Notes: a model not told the origin generated them from the letters alone. Positions 43,250-51,909 are shown, counted from the first letter of the stretch. The stretch is 64,000 nt of DNA from Actinomycetota bacterium (GCA_020161015.1 JAIUOT010000063.1:1-64000), one strand, 5' to 3'. A program made the numbers and translations.

Positions 43250-44061
43250 GCGTCCTCACCCTCACCCTCACCGCCACCGAGGTCCGCGCCACCCGAGGGA
43301 CGGCGAGCACCGTCACCGCCTCGGTCACCAACTCCGCGGCCGTGCCCGCGCGGGTCGTCCTCGGCGCCTATCCCCCGCTCGCCGGCACGGTGGCGGCCAC
43401 CGGACCGGCCGCGACGGGCGCAGCCGGGTGGACGAGCGTCGAGCGCCCGCTGCGCGAACTGGCAGGCGGCGCCACCGAGCAGTACACGGTGACGATCACA
43501 CCGCCCGCCGACGCCGCCGCCGGCGACCACGTGGTGCGCCTGATCGCCTACGACGCCGACCGGCCGCCCGAGGAGTACAGCGACCAGGCCCAGCAGGTGC
43601 GGGTCACGCTGGCCCCGGCACCGGCGCCCGCCACGGGCATCCCGTGGTGGGTGTATGCGGTGGCAGCGGTGCTGGTTGTCGCCGTCGGGGTGGTGGCGTT
43701 CCTGCTGCTGCGCCCCGCCCCCGTCCCCCCTCCGGAGCCGACGCCGTCGCCCACCCCGTCCAACCCCTGTCCCGAGCCGTTCGTCCCCCGGCTGGCGCGT
43801 CCCGGCGACCTGACCTGCGTGATGCCGGCCAGCGCGAAGGAGGCCCAGTGGGACAACCGGTCGGACGTGCAGCGCAACCGGGTGATCCCCGGCACGACCG
43901 AGTGCCAGATCCCCTACGTGCCGCGCCTGGCCTTCCCCGACGACCTCGTCTGCGTGTGGGAGGACACCGCCAACCGCACCCACGTCGAGAACCAGCCCGG
44001 CTACACCGAGCACATGTTCAACGACTCCGAGTACCCCGACACCTTCACCGAGAGGCGATGA
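43246..44061 (+). CDS. single-pass membrane protein of the injection locus, paralogue 1
   Basis: 271 residues. Residues 1-125 are a beta-sandwich domain with no signal peptide (LTATEVRATRGTASTVTASV, EQYTVTITPPADAAAGDHVV, YDADRPPEEYSDQAQQVRV), like COG1470/CARDB modules. A Pro/Ala linker leads to one transmembrane helix (about 131-153, WWVYAVAAVLVVAVGVVAFL). A Pro-rich stalk follows, then a Cys-bearing region with two copies of a PxVPRLAxPxDLxCV-type motif (NPCPEPFVPRLARPGDLTCV first). Without a signal peptide the beta domain is probably cytosolic and the Cys region outside. It overlaps the tail-I gene by 4 bp, so it belongs to the machine's operon. Confidence 0.75.
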   Translation: MSVLTLTLTATEVRATRGTASTVTASVTNSAAVPARVVLGAYPPLAGTVAATGPAATGAAGWTSVERPLRELAGGATEQYTVTITPPADAAAGDHVVRLIAYDADRPPEEYSDQAQQVRVTLAPAPAPATGIPWWVYAVAAVLVVAVGVVAFLLLRPAPVPPPEPTPSPTPSNPCPEPFVPRLARPGDLTCVMPASAKEAQWDNRSDVQRNRVIPGTTECQIPYVPRLAFPDDLVCVWEDTANRTHVENQPGYTEHMFNDSEYPDTFTERR

Positions 44062-44064
44062 CCG

Positions 44065-44841
44065 ATGAGCGCCATCACCCTGGCCCTGACCAGCACGACG
44101 CTGACCGCGGGCAGCGGCCCGCTCACCGTGACCGCCGCGGTGACGAACTCCGCGACGGTCCCCGCGCGGATCGTGCTCGGCGCCTTCGCCCCGGCCTCCG
44201 GACCCGACGCGAAGGCGTGGGCGCAGATCGCCGAGCCGCTGCGGGTGATCGCCCCGGGCACCACCGAGCAGTACACGGTGACGCTCACCCCGCCCCCGGG
44301 GACGGCGGCCGGCCAGTACACGGTGCGGTTCATCGCCTACGACGCCGACCGGCCGCCGGAGGAGTACAGCGACCAGGCGCAGCACCTCGAGGTGGTCGTG
44401 CCGGCCGCACCGGCCGCGGCAGCGCCGTCGGGGCTGCCCTGGTGGGTGTGGGTGGCCGCGGCTGCGCTGGTCGTCGTGGTCGGCGTCGTGGCGTGGTTCC
44501 TGCTGCGCCCGGGCCCGACGCCCGCCGAGCCCTCCCCTTCGCCCACGCCGACCGCGTCCCCGACCCCGACGAACCCGTGCCCGGCACCCTACGTGCCGCG
44601 GCTGGCCCGGCCGGGCGACAACACCTGCGTCACCGTGCTCAGCGCGGCCGAGGCGAAGGCCGACAACGACCCGGGGCTCCAGAAGGCACGCAAGGACCCG
44701 ACCGGCCCGTACGGCCCGGAGACGTGCGTGCAGGGCTACGTGTGGCGCGAGGCGTTCGAGGGGGACACCACCTGCGTGCCCGGCTCCACGCGCACCCGCA
44801 GCTACTGGGAGAACCAGGGCCATCCGGAGGGGACGCCCTAG
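44065..44841 (+). CDS. single-pass membrane protein of the injection locus, paralogue 2
   Basis: 258 residues, clearly a tandem duplicate of the upstream gene. It shares TATxTNSAxVPAR-like TVTAAVTNSATVPARIVLGAF, IAYDADRPPEEYSDQAQ, the WWVWVAAAALVVVVGVVAWFL membrane helix (about 129-151) and the NPCPAPYVPRLARPGDNTCV motif. The second Cys motif differs, reading VQGYVWREAFEGDTTCV, a CxxGYVWREA...D..CV pattern seen in other actinobacterial proteins. The gap to the first copy is 3 bp. The conserved part (membrane helix plus Cys motif) suggests a shared membrane attachment role. Function unknown. Confidence 0.75.
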   Translation: MSAITLALTSTTLTAGSGPLTVTAAVTNSATVPARIVLGAFAPASGPDAKAWAQIAEPLRVIAPGTTEQYTVTLTPPPGTAAGQYTVRFIAYDADRPPEEYSDQAQHLEVVVPAAPAAAAPSGLPWWVWVAAAALVVVVGVVAWFLLRPGPTPAEPSPSPTPTASPTPTNPCPAPYVPRLARPGDNTCVTVLSAAEAKADNDPGLQKARKDPTGPYGPETCVQGYVWREAFEGDTTCVPGSTRTRSYWENQGHPEGTP

Positions 44842-44894
44842 GCCCCACTCTTCTCTCCACCCGCTGCGCTCCCTACCCGTGACAGGACCGACCG

Positions 44895-45356
44895 ATGGCT
44901 GACCGCAAGCCCCTGGTGGTCCTCGGCGTGCTCGTGGTGGCCGCCATCCTCCTGTACCTGCTCGGCGTCCTCGGGCCCGGCGGTGGCTCCGGCGGGTCGT
45001 GGCCGGACTGGGCCTCGCCGGACCGGGCCGCCGGTGACCCGCTCACCGCCGCGGACCTCGACGGCGGCCCGGGCTGCGACGTGGAGGGCACGACGATCGC
45101 CTTCACCGGCACCTGCGCCGTGGCCGTGCGCGAGGTCACCGGCGGCTTCGGCTGGGAGCGCGCGACTCGCCGCGCCATCCTCACCACCGGGTCGCAACCG
45201 GTCGGCCTCACGGTCACCCTCGCCGGACGGACCCTGAGCCACGAGCTCGACCCCGGCGAGGACGTCCGCCTCACCTACACCCGCGAGGGCGGCACCTTCG
45301 TCCTGCAGTGCGGCTCGGCCACGGGCTGCGCCGTCGTCCTGCGCAAGGACGCCTGA
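44895..45356 (+). CDS. hypothetical exported or anchored protein
   Basis: 153 residues. Residues 8-27 are hydrophobic (VVLGVLVVAAILLYLLGVLG) and form a signal anchor, followed by a Gly/Ser linker and a small beta-rich domain with four Cys (GPGCDVEGTTIAFTGTCAVAV and FVLQCGSATGCAVVL), probably two disulfides outside the cell. No family recognised. It lies 53 bp after the second paralogue and overlaps the next gene by one base, so it may be the start of a small two-gene membrane unit attached to the injection operon. Confidence 0.65.
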   Translation: MADRKPLVVLGVLVVAAILLYLLGVLGPGGGSGGSWPDWASPDRAAGDPLTAADLDGGPGCDVEGTTIAFTGTCAVAVREVTGGFGWERATRRAILTTGSQPVGLTVTLAGRTLSHELDPGEDVRLTYTREGGTFVLQCGSATGCAVVLRKDA

Positions 45357-46123
45357 TGCCCGTCCTGGGCGAGGTGCGCCGCCCGCTCTTCTTCCTGGCA
45401 GCGTTCGCCCTGCTCCTTGCGGTGCTGGTCGAGACCGGCTCCTCGCTGGCACTGGGTGGCGGCAGCGCGGGACCGGTCGCATCGCTGGCCGGCGGCATCC
45501 CCGGCGTCGAGCCCGACATGGTGGACGGGGTGGACGCGGACAGCCCGCCCGGCAACGGCATCGGGTACCTGGCGCTGATCGACGGCTACCTGCTGTTCTC
45601 CGTGGTCATGCTCGCGCTCAGCTTCCTGCTCAGCCAGCGCGCCTACGGGCGGGTCCAGGGCATCGTCACGCTGGTCGTCTCCTTCTGCTGGATCATCCTC
45701 AGCTTCGTCATGGCCCTGGGCGCGTTCGTCCTGCTGATGGTGATGTTCGGCCTGTTCGTCTCCGTGCCGTTCGGCACCATCGCCTACCTGGCGATCTGGG
45801 GGTTCTTCCCCGTCGGGGAGTCCGCGGCCGTCCTCGGCCTGCTGCTGCTGCTGAAGATCGTGTTCCTCGTGCTGCTGGTGGCCGCGCAGCAGAAGTTCCT
45901 CAAGGCCGTCGCGCTGATGATCCACGTCGCCATGTCCTTCGTGCTCCAGCTCGTCCTCGGCATCGTCCACGGCTGGCTGCCCGGCGTCGTGGTGAGCCTG
46001 GGCGACCAGCTGCTGGCGCTGGTGTTCGCCATCGTCAGCCTGCTCGGGGCGGTCTGGGCGTTCGTGTGGTCGATCCCGGCCGTGGTCAACGCGATCCGGG
46101 TGTCGTTCTCCCGGGAGCAGTGA
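45356..46123 (+). CDS. hypothetical polytopic membrane protein
   Basis: 255 residues from ATG 45356, whose first base is the last base of the preceding stop. About six hydrophobic segments are visible (around 11-30, 62-85, 92-125, 130-150, 155-185, 210-245). The sequence has no motif I recognise. It ends 3 bp from the convergent M23 peptidase stop. It may form a membrane unit with the upstream anchored protein; a holin-like role cannot be claimed from sequence. Confidence 0.65.
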   Translation: MPVLGEVRRPLFFLAAFALLLAVLVETGSSLALGGGSAGPVASLAGGIPGVEPDMVDGVDADSPPGNGIGYLALIDGYLLFSVVMLALSFLLSQRAYGRVQGIVTLVVSFCWIILSFVMALGAFVLLMVMFGLFVSVPFGTIAYLAIWGFFPVGESAAVLGLLLLLKIVFLVLLVAAQQKFLKAVALMIHVAMSFVLQLVLGIVHGWLPGVVVSLGDQLLALVFAIVSLLGAVWAFVWSIPAVVNAIRVSFSREQ

Positions 46124-46126
46124 GCC

Positions 46127-47071
46127 TCAGCGGTTCCCCGAGGTGTAGAACCGGAACCCGCGCGGGATCCCCGCGTGCCGGGTGACGTCGGCGAACCGCA
46201 CCGGCACCGTGCTGCCGCCCGAACGCACCTGGAAGTGGATGTGGCCGGTGAGGCTGTTGCCCACGCTGCCCACGGACGCCAGCCGGTCGCCCTGGGCGAC
46301 CGTCGCGCCGACCGCCACCTGTGCGCTGCCCTTCTGCACGTGCAGGTAGGACGCGACCGATCCGTCGGCGTGCTCCACCTCCACCTCGTTGTTGGGCCCG
46401 CCGATGCCGTCGTTGGCGTCGATGACCGAGACCACCCGTCCCCCCAGAGCGGCGAGGACCGGCGTGCCGCAGGGCCGGCGGAAGTCCCAGGCGAACGCCT
46501 GGGTGAAGTGGGCGGTGTTGTGGTTCAGCGCACTGTCGTTGCCCTGGATGACCCAGGTCCGCTCGCCCCCGGGGAACGGCAGCAGGACGGTGGGGGCCGC
46601 GGCGTACGCGGCCTCGTCCACGCTGCCGCGCAGCAGGAGGTAGGGGATCAGCCAGGCAAGGCCCCACAGCGGAGGGACCGCGACGGCGAGCACCTTCGCC
46701 AGCAGGGACGCGTCCTCCCAGTCGAGGGCCACCACGACAACGCCGACGACCAGGGTCGTCAGCCCGAGCGCGTGCAGGGCGCGGGGGACGACGACCGGGC
46801 CGCACTTCACGAAGGCGAGGAAGGCAAGGCCGAGGCCGGTCACCGGCGCCGCCACCATGACGTAGGCCACCATGCTCCGGATCGCGTCGTCCGCGTCGTC
46901 GCCGGAGAGCAGCTGGAGCAGGTTGACCACCGCCCACACCGCGACCACCACCCACCCGCCGAGGGTGAGGAAGCCGGCCAGCATCATCGGCCACGCCCCC
47001 CGCAGGCCGATGCCGGCCACCACGAGGAAGCCGACGGCGAGGCCGAGCAGGATCAGGTTCGCGGCGATCAT
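46127..47071 (-). CDS. membrane-anchored M23 (LytM-type) endopeptidase
   Basis: 314 residues from ATG 47071 with AGGTGG upstream; no better start lies upstream. Four or five membrane helices fill residues 1-140. The C-terminal domain (about 175-305) has the M23 metal motif: His and Asp in HNTAHFTQAFAWDF, SYLHVQKG, and HIHFQV with the HxH pair. The domain's VGATVAQGDRLASVGSVGNS turn is also typical. M23 enzymes cut peptide cross-bridges in peptidoglycan. The active domain should face outward. It is convergent with the injection-system membrane genes and could help particles or cargo cross the wall, but a housekeeping role is equally possible. Confidence 0.85.
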   Translation of the reverse strand: MIAANLILLGLAVGFLVVAGIGLRGAWPMMLAGFLTLGGWVVVAVWAVVNLLQLLSGDDADDAIRSMVAYVMVAAPVTGLGLAFLAFVKCGPVVVPRALHALGLTTLVVGVVVVALDWEDASLLAKVLAVAVPPLWGLAWLIPYLLLRGSVDEAAYAAAPTVLLPFPGGERTWVIQGNDSALNHNTAHFTQAFAWDFRRPCGTPVLAALGGRVVSVIDANDGIGGPNNEVEVEHADGSVASYLHVQKGSAQVAVGATVAQGDRLASVGSVGNSLTGHIHFQVRSGGSTVPVRFADVTRHAGIPRGFRFYTSGNR

Positions 47072-47222
47072 CACACCACCTCGTCCGGCCGGGGGCGCCC
47101 GCCCGGGCGCCTGCCCACGGCCAGTCAAGCGACGCGCGCCGACGACCGGCAAGGCGAAGAATTGCGCGAGCCGGACCGGCGGGGGCCCGGCGCGGACGCG
47201 GGCCGCCGGCGTCGCACCCGCC

Positions 47223-48974
47223 CTAGGACGCGGCCCGGTACTGTGCCGCGATCACCTCCGGGGCGAGGACGGACTCGTAGTAGGCGAACTCGTCCAGTGC
47301 TCCCGCGACCCAGCCGCTGGTCGGCTGGAGCGGCCACGCGTCCAGGTTGCCGCCCCCGAGTCGCCAGTAGCCCGAGCCCGCCTGGGCCTTCGTCGCCGTG
47401 CCGGTGGCGACCAGCTCCCCGTCCACGTAGAGCCGGGTGCCGGTGGTGCCCTGGGTCACCGTCGCGCGGTGCCAGGCGCCGTCGTTGTAGGACGCGGGGC
47501 TGACCACCTTCTGCATCACGGTGCTGTAGGTGCCGAAGACCAGGCGTCCGTCGTCGGTGAGGTACAGGGAGCGGTCCGAGCGGGCCCCCTTGCCGGTCGT
47601 GGTGCTCTCGAAGCCGAGGAGCTTGCCACCCCGCGTGGTGGCGGTCCGGAACCAGACCTGGACGGTGAAGCTCTTCGCCGGCGTCGTCCTGGTGGACGCG
47701 TACACCCCTGAGGACGCGTCTCCGGTGGTCTCGATCGCGCGGCTGCCCGGGATCGCGCCCTCCACGTACCGGGTGACGCCCCGCAGCGTGCCCGCGCGCT
47801 TCCTGCCGCTGCTGTCGACGGCGGTCGAGCCGGTGTCGTCGAGCCGCCAGTAGGTTGTCGGCTTCGCCTTCTTCACGGCTGCGGCGTAGGCGGTGTTCGG
47901 CACGGCCGCCACGGAGGGAGCCGGCGGCACCTGGTAGTTCAGCGGCAGAGCGACCAGCTTGTCGAGCGGGAAGGCCACCTCACCGCGCCCCCGGTCGCCG
48001 TGCATCTCCAGGAAGGGCCACCGGCCCCGGAACACCTCGTCGTAGCGGTTGGCGGCGAGCGCGATCGGGTTCTCGGCGGAGAAGACGACGGAGCCGGCCG
48101 TGTCGACGACGATGATCCCGTACTCCTGGGCGGCCCGGGCGATGGTGCGGGCGGCCGGGGAGAGCTTCATCCTCGACAGGTCGAGGGAGGCGGGCAGCCG
48201 CAGCATCTGGCCGATCGCCAGCTGGGTGCCGGAGGCCCACCCGTCCGTGCGGTTGGCGGGCCAGGAGACCGTCCCCTTCTTCGTGCGCGGGAGGGCGAGG
48301 CTGATCACGTGGTCGATGTGGCCGTCCAGCAGTTCCTGCTGCCGGATCGTGGTGCCCCACAGTGACAGCCCGCTGGCGGAGGCGCCGTAGCCGTGCGGGA
48401 AGGTGCCGCGCGCCGAGGCGGCGTCGGTGATCCGTCCGCCCCAGCAGGCCTGCCAGGCCCCGTCGACCTTGCGCGCCTTCCACAGCTCGACGACGTCCCG
48501 GGTGTCGGCGTTGTAGATCGACACCGAGCCGTCGGAGGACGGGTCGGGCTGGAGGTCGTCGGGGATGTGGACGCCGCGGAGCATGCGGTTCAGCTCCGCG
48601 TCCCAGCCGGGCCACTTGCCCTGGCAGTTCCAGCCGGTGATGTCGTAGGCGGGGTCGCTGTCGTATGCCACGTAGAGCGCCGGGGTGAAGCGGTTCGTGT
48701 TGACGCCGACGTTGGCCATCGACGTCGTGCCGTAGAACTCGTGGGCCTGCTTGTTGAGGCTCGCGACGAGCTTGGCCGAGTTCGACGCTGCCGGGGTCGT
48801 GGCCGGCAGCTTCTGGTACAGCGGCGAGGCCGGGGAGAAGATCCTCGGGGTGCTGGGACGGGAGTCCGTCCCGGACAGGCTGGTGGCCGACGCGTTCACG
48901 CCGACGGCGGGCACGAGAAGGAGGGGCAGGATGCCGGCAGCGAGAAGCCGGCACCGGAGCATGCGGGGGGTCAT
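47223..48974 (-). CDS. secreted LamG-domain protein with unknown N-terminal domain
   Basis: 583 residues with a signal peptide (about 1-30, CRLLAAGILPLLLVPAVGVNASA). Residues about 60-380 form a domain I do not recognise, with HEFYGTTSMANVGVNTN, YDITGWNCQGKWPGWD, DGHIDHVISLALPR and a Cys pair. The C-terminal 190 residues are a LamG/concanavalin-like lectin module (YWRLDDTGSTAVDSSGR, FTVQVWFRTATTRGGKLLGF, DGAWHRATVTQ, YVDGELVATG). Lectin modules of this kind usually bind glycans. It probably acts outside the cell on the surface or environment. It has its own transcription unit. Confidence 0.78.
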   Translation of the reverse strand: MTPRMLRCRLLAAGILPLLLVPAVGVNASATSLSGTDSRPSTPRIFSPASPLYQKLPATTPAASNSAKLVASLNKQAHEFYGTTSMANVGVNTNRFTPALYVAYDSDPAYDITGWNCQGKWPGWDAELNRMLRGVHIPDDLQPDPSSDGSVSIYNADTRDVVELWKARKVDGAWQACWGGRITDAASARGTFPHGYGASASGLSLWGTTIRQQELLDGHIDHVISLALPRTKKGTVSWPANRTDGWASGTQLAIGQMLRLPASLDLSRMKLSPAARTIARAAQEYGIIVVDTAGSVVFSAENPIALAANRYDEVFRGRWPFLEMHGDRGRGEVAFPLDKLVALPLNYQVPPAPSVAAVPNTAYAAAVKKAKPTTYWRLDDTGSTAVDSSGRKRAGTLRGVTRYVEGAIPGSRAIETTGDASSGVYASTRTTPAKSFTVQVWFRTATTRGGKLLGFESTTTGKGARSDRSLYLTDDGRLVFGTYSTVMQKVVSPASYNDGAWHRATVTQGTTGTRLYVDGELVATGTATKAQAGSGYWRLGGGNLDAWPLQPTSGWVAGALDEFAYYESVLAPEVIAAQYRAAS

Positions 48975-49098
48975 GAGTTCCGTTCCAGTGTGTTCGCGAC
49001 CCCCCTCGCCGTGGCTCCACGGCAGATCGCTCGGCAGTAATGCTACTCACAGACGTGGCGATGGCAAGGTGATTCGCCGGATATGCGCAGCAGGAATC

Positions 49099-49725
49099 CT
49101 AGAACAGCGTTCGGGCGAGCATCGCCAGGCCCAGCCCAGCGACGATCAGGTTGCCCACCACGGCCGTGGCCGTGCGCGCGCGGGGGGTGGCGCGGTGGCC
49201 GACCGCTCCGGCAACTGCGACGAGGCTCAGTTGCCAGGCCAGCGACGCCGCGCCGACGCCGGCTACGAAGGCGATCGCCGCCGGCACGCCGTGCAGCACG
49301 TCGCCGAGCCCGACGGTGATGGCGGCGAAGTAGACCAGCGTCGCGGGGTTGATCGCGGTGAGACCAAGGAAGAGCGCGAACCGGTGCCGGCCGCGTCCGG
49401 CGACGGCGGTGGCCTCCTGCCCGTCGACCGGGCGCACCAGCGCCCGCCGGAGCCCCACTGCGGCGATGGCCACCAGGGCCACCCCGCCGGCGACGGCGGG
49501 CCACGCGCCCCAGGCGACGATGACCGGCGCCGCCACCGCGCCGAGGACGACCGCGGCCGTGCAGTACAGGGTGTCAACGACGCCCACGGCCAGGGCCCCG
49601 GGGGCCGCTCCGCGGAACCCGCGGGCGATGCCCTCACCGATCAGCAGCACGCTGATCGCCCCCAGCGGCATGGCGATGCCGATGCCGGCGAGCAGCCCGC
49701 TGGCCAGGGCAGGGAGGACGTCCAC
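49099..49725 (-). CDS. LysE-type amino acid exporter
   Basis: 208 residues from GTG 49725; GTG 49734 is a second option. Six membrane helices are evident. The N-terminus LASGLLAGIGIAMPLGAISVLLIGEG and the loop GLTAINPATLVYFAAITVG match the LysE/RhtB exporter superfamily (GxxxGxxxxxP and NP motifs). It exports an amino acid or analogue in exchange for protons; the substrate is unknown. It is divergent from an Lrp/AsnC regulator, the usual arrangement for exporter control, with 69 bp between start codons. Confidence 0.83.
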   Translation of the reverse strand: MDVLPALASGLLAGIGIAMPLGAISVLLIGEGIARGFRGAAPGALAVGVVDTLYCTAAVVLGAVAAPVIVAWGAWPAVAGGVALVAIAAVGLRRALVRPVDGQEATAVAGRGRHRFALFLGLTAINPATLVYFAAITVGLGDVLHGVPAAIAFVAGVGAASLAWQLSLVAVAGAVGHRATPRARTATAVVGNLIVAGLGLAMLARTLF

Positions 49726-49782
49726 GGCAGGCACCCTGCCATGCGCCGGGCGGCCGTGCTGCCAATCTCGCTTCCGAACGGA

Positions 49783-49797
49783 TAGATTGACGGTGTG
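49783..49797 (+). promoter_or_regulatory. possible -10 box and leaderless start of the Lrp-type gene
   Basis: TAGATT at 49783-49788 sits seven bases before the GTG at 49795, so transcription may start at or next to the start codon, a common actinobacterial leaderless layout. The -35 box is not clear. No ribosome-binding site is visible. Confidence 0.35.
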
Positions 49798-50223
49798 GAC
49801 GCCCTCGACGAGCAGATCGTGAACATCCTGTCCCGCGACGGCCGCGCATCCTTCAGTGAGGTGGGACGTCAGGTCGGGCTGAGCACCAACGCCGCGGCCG
49901 CCCGCGTCCGCAAGCTGGAGTCGGCGGGGGTGATCCTGGGCTACCGCGCGGTGCTCGCCGCGGAGGCGCCGTCCGGGGACACCGGGATCGAGACGTTCAT
50001 CGACGTCCGCCTGCGCCCCGAGCAGGATTCCGAGGCGTTCCTGGGCTGGGTGAGCAGTGAGCCGGCGGTGCGGGACGCCGTCCACGTGACCGGACCGTAC
50101 GACTACCTGCTGCGCGTGGTGGTGCGGGACACGACAGAACTCGACCGGTTCCTGCGCCGCCTGAAGGCCGGCGGCGGCGTGAGCCAGAGCCAGACCCGGC
50201 TGGCGCTGCGCTCCCCGCGCTGA
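49795..50223 (+). CDS. Lrp/AsnC family transcriptional regulator
   Basis: 142 residues with the AsnC-type helix-turn-helix at the very N-terminus (LDEQIVNILSRDGRASFSEVGRQVGLSTNAAAARVRKLESAGVI, in pieces residues 4-46) and a C-terminal RAM ligand domain (IDVRLRPEQDSEAF, VTGPYDYLLRVVVRDTTEL). Such proteins bind an amino acid and form octamers. Because it is divergent from a LysE exporter, it likely activates that gene when the amino acid accumulates, as LysG-like and Lrp-like regulators do elsewhere. The ligand cannot be deduced. Confidence 0.88.
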   Translation: MDALDEQIVNILSRDGRASFSEVGRQVGLSTNAAAARVRKLESAGVILGYRAVLAAEAPSGDTGIETFIDVRLRPEQDSEAFLGWVSSEPAVRDAVHVTGPYDYLLRVVVRDTTELDRFLRRLKAGGGVSQSQTRLALRSPR

Positions 50224-50273
50224 ACACCTGCCTGGTCGGCGCGCAGGCCCGCCGGTCGCGCGGGCGCCGCGGC

Positions 50274-50765
50274 TCAGCCGCGGACGGCGGCGCCCTTGGC
50301 CAGCGCCGAGCGGCGCAGCTCCTCCTGGAAGGCGACCATCTTCTCTGCGAGCACCGGGTCGGAGGCGGCAAGGATCCGCACGGCCAGCAGGCCGGCGTTG
50401 CGGGCGTTGCCGATCGCCACCGTCGCCACCGGCACGCCCGCGGGCATCTGCACGATCGACAGCAGCGAGTCCATCCCGTCGAGGTACTTCAGGGGTACCG
50501 GGACGCCGACCACCGGGAGCGGGGTGAGGGCGGCCAGCATGCCGGGCAGGTGGGCGGCACCGCCGGCGCCGGCGATGATCACCTTCAGCCCCCGGGTGTG
50601 GGCGGCACGACCGTAGGCCACCATGTCCTCGGGCATGCGGTGGGCGGAGACCACGTCCGCCTCGTAGGGCACGCCGAACTCGGCGCAGGCGTCGGCGGCC
50701 GCGGACATCACCGGCCAGTCCGAGTCCGACCCCATCACGATGCCGACCAGCGGCTGCTCACTCAT
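50274..50765 (-). CDS. purE: N5-carboxyaminoimidazole ribonucleotide mutase
   Basis: 163 residues with the class I PurE motifs [24 protein letters not shown] and [16 protein letters not shown]. It moves the carboxyl group of N5-CAIR to C4 during de novo purine synthesis. Its start lies inside the end of purK by 8 bp, so PurK and PurE are translationally coupled and act in consecutive steps. Gene order purK-purE is as in mycobacteria (Rv3276c-Rv3275c). Confidence 0.96.
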   Translation of the reverse strand: MSEQPLVGIVMGSDSDWPVMSAAADACAEFGVPYEADVVSAHRMPEDMVAYGRAAHTRGLKVIIAGAGGAAHLPGMLAALTPLPVVGVPVPLKYLDGMDSLLSIVQMPAGVPVATVAIGNARNAGLLAVRILAASDPVLAEKMVAFQEELRRSALAKGAAVRG

Positions 50766-51909
50766 CGGTGTCTCCCCTCAGGCGCCGGGCCGCGCGCCAC
50801 GCCCGTCCCATCGTCGCATCGAGGCCGTCGCCGACGGCGGTGACGTGGCCGACCTTGCGTCCGGGCACCACGTCCTTGCCGTAGAGCTGCACCTTCAGGC
50901 CCGGATCGGCGGCCATCACCTCGGAGAGGCCGGCGAGCAGGTCGGCGCGGCTTCCGCCGAGGACGTTGACCATGACCGTGACCGGGGCGAGGGGCGCCGT
51001 GGAACCCAGCGGGAGGTCGGCGACCGCGCGCAGGTGGTTCTCGAACTGGCTGGTGACCGCGCCGTCGATGCTCCAGTGCCCGGTGTTGTGCGGCCGCATC
51101 GCCAGCTCGTTGACCACCACCGTGCCGTCGGCCGCCTCCATCAGTTCGACCGCGAGCACACCGACGACGCCCAGCTCCTCCGCGATCCGAAGGCCCATCG
51201 CCTGGAGGTCGCGCACCTGGTCGGGACGCAGCCCCGGCGCGGGGGTGACGGTCGCGACGCAGATGCCGTCGCGCTGCTCGGTCTCGCTCACCGGGTAGGC
51301 GACGGCCTGTCCACCGGCGCGCCGGACCACGAGGACGCTGAGCTCGCGGGTGAAGTCGATGAACTCCTCGGCGATGATGACCGCGTCCGCGCGGAGCCCC
51401 TCGAAGGGGATGCCCGCCTGCTCGGGCCCGTCCAGCTTCCACACGCCCTTGCCGTCGTAGCCACCGCGGGAGGTCTTGGCGATCACCGGCCAGCCGAGTT
51501 CCTCGGCGACGGCGACGAGGTCGTCCGGGCCGGAGACCACGCGGTTGCGCGGGCACGGGACGCCGAGGGCGGCGAGACGGGCGCGCATCACCGCCTTGTC
51601 CTGGGCGTGGACGAGGGCCTCCGGGCCGGGCCGGACGGCGATGCCGGCGTCGACGAGGTCGTGCAGGATCGCGGTCGGTACGTGCTCGTGGTCGAAGGTC
51701 ACCACGTCGCAGCCGGCCGCGAACCCCGCGACGGTGGCGGGGTCGGTGTAGTCGCCGACCGCCACGTCGTGCACGACCTGGGCCGCGGAGACGTCCGGGC
51801 CCTCGGCCAGCAGCCGCAGCCGCAGCCCGAGCCCGATGGACGCGGCGTGCATCATGCGGGCCAGCTGGCCGCCGCCGATGACGCCGATGGTCGCTGCGGG
51901 AGTCCTCAC
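50758..51909 (-). CDS. purK: 5-(carboxyamino)imidazole ribonucleotide synthase
   Basis: 383 residues from GTG 51909. It is an ATP-grasp enzyme: [18 protein letters not shown] begins the N-terminal domain, [18 protein letters not shown] is the ATP-grasp lysine loop, and [28 protein letters not shown] is the conserved active-site stretch. It adds bicarbonate to AIR with ATP, making N5-CAIR for PurE. No ribosome-binding site is obvious upstream of the GTG, although homology supports this start closely. It is divergent from the peptidase E-like gene. Confidence 0.96.
   Translation of the reverse strand: MRTPAATIGVIGGGQLARMMHAASIGLGLRLRLLAEGPDVSAAQVVHDVAVGDYTDPATVAGFAAGCDVVTFDHEHVPTAILHDLVDAGIAVRPGPEALVHAQDKAVMRARLAALGVPCPRNRVVSGPDDLVAVAEELGWPVIAKTSRGGYDGKGVWKLDGPEQAGIPFEGLRADAVIIAEEFIDFTRELSVLVVRRAGGQAVAYPVSETEQRDGICVATVTPAPGLRPDQVRDLQAMGLRIAEELGVVGVLAVELMEAADGTVVVNELAMRPHNTGHWSIDGAVTSQFENHLRAVADLPLGSTAPLAPVTVMVNVLGGSRADLLAGLSEVMAADPGLKVQLYGKDVVPGRKVGHVTAVGDGLDATMGRAWRAARRLRGDTDE

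Noticed and set aside
33550-44841. Prophage or type VI secretion system
   Set aside because: No capsid, terminase, portal, integrase or lysis cassette, and no TssB/C, TssJKLM or ClpV genes; the gene order fits a contractile injection system.
44895-46123. Holin or toxin-immunity pair
   Set aside because: Only membrane helices and Cys pairs are visible; nothing specific supports a lytic or immunity function.
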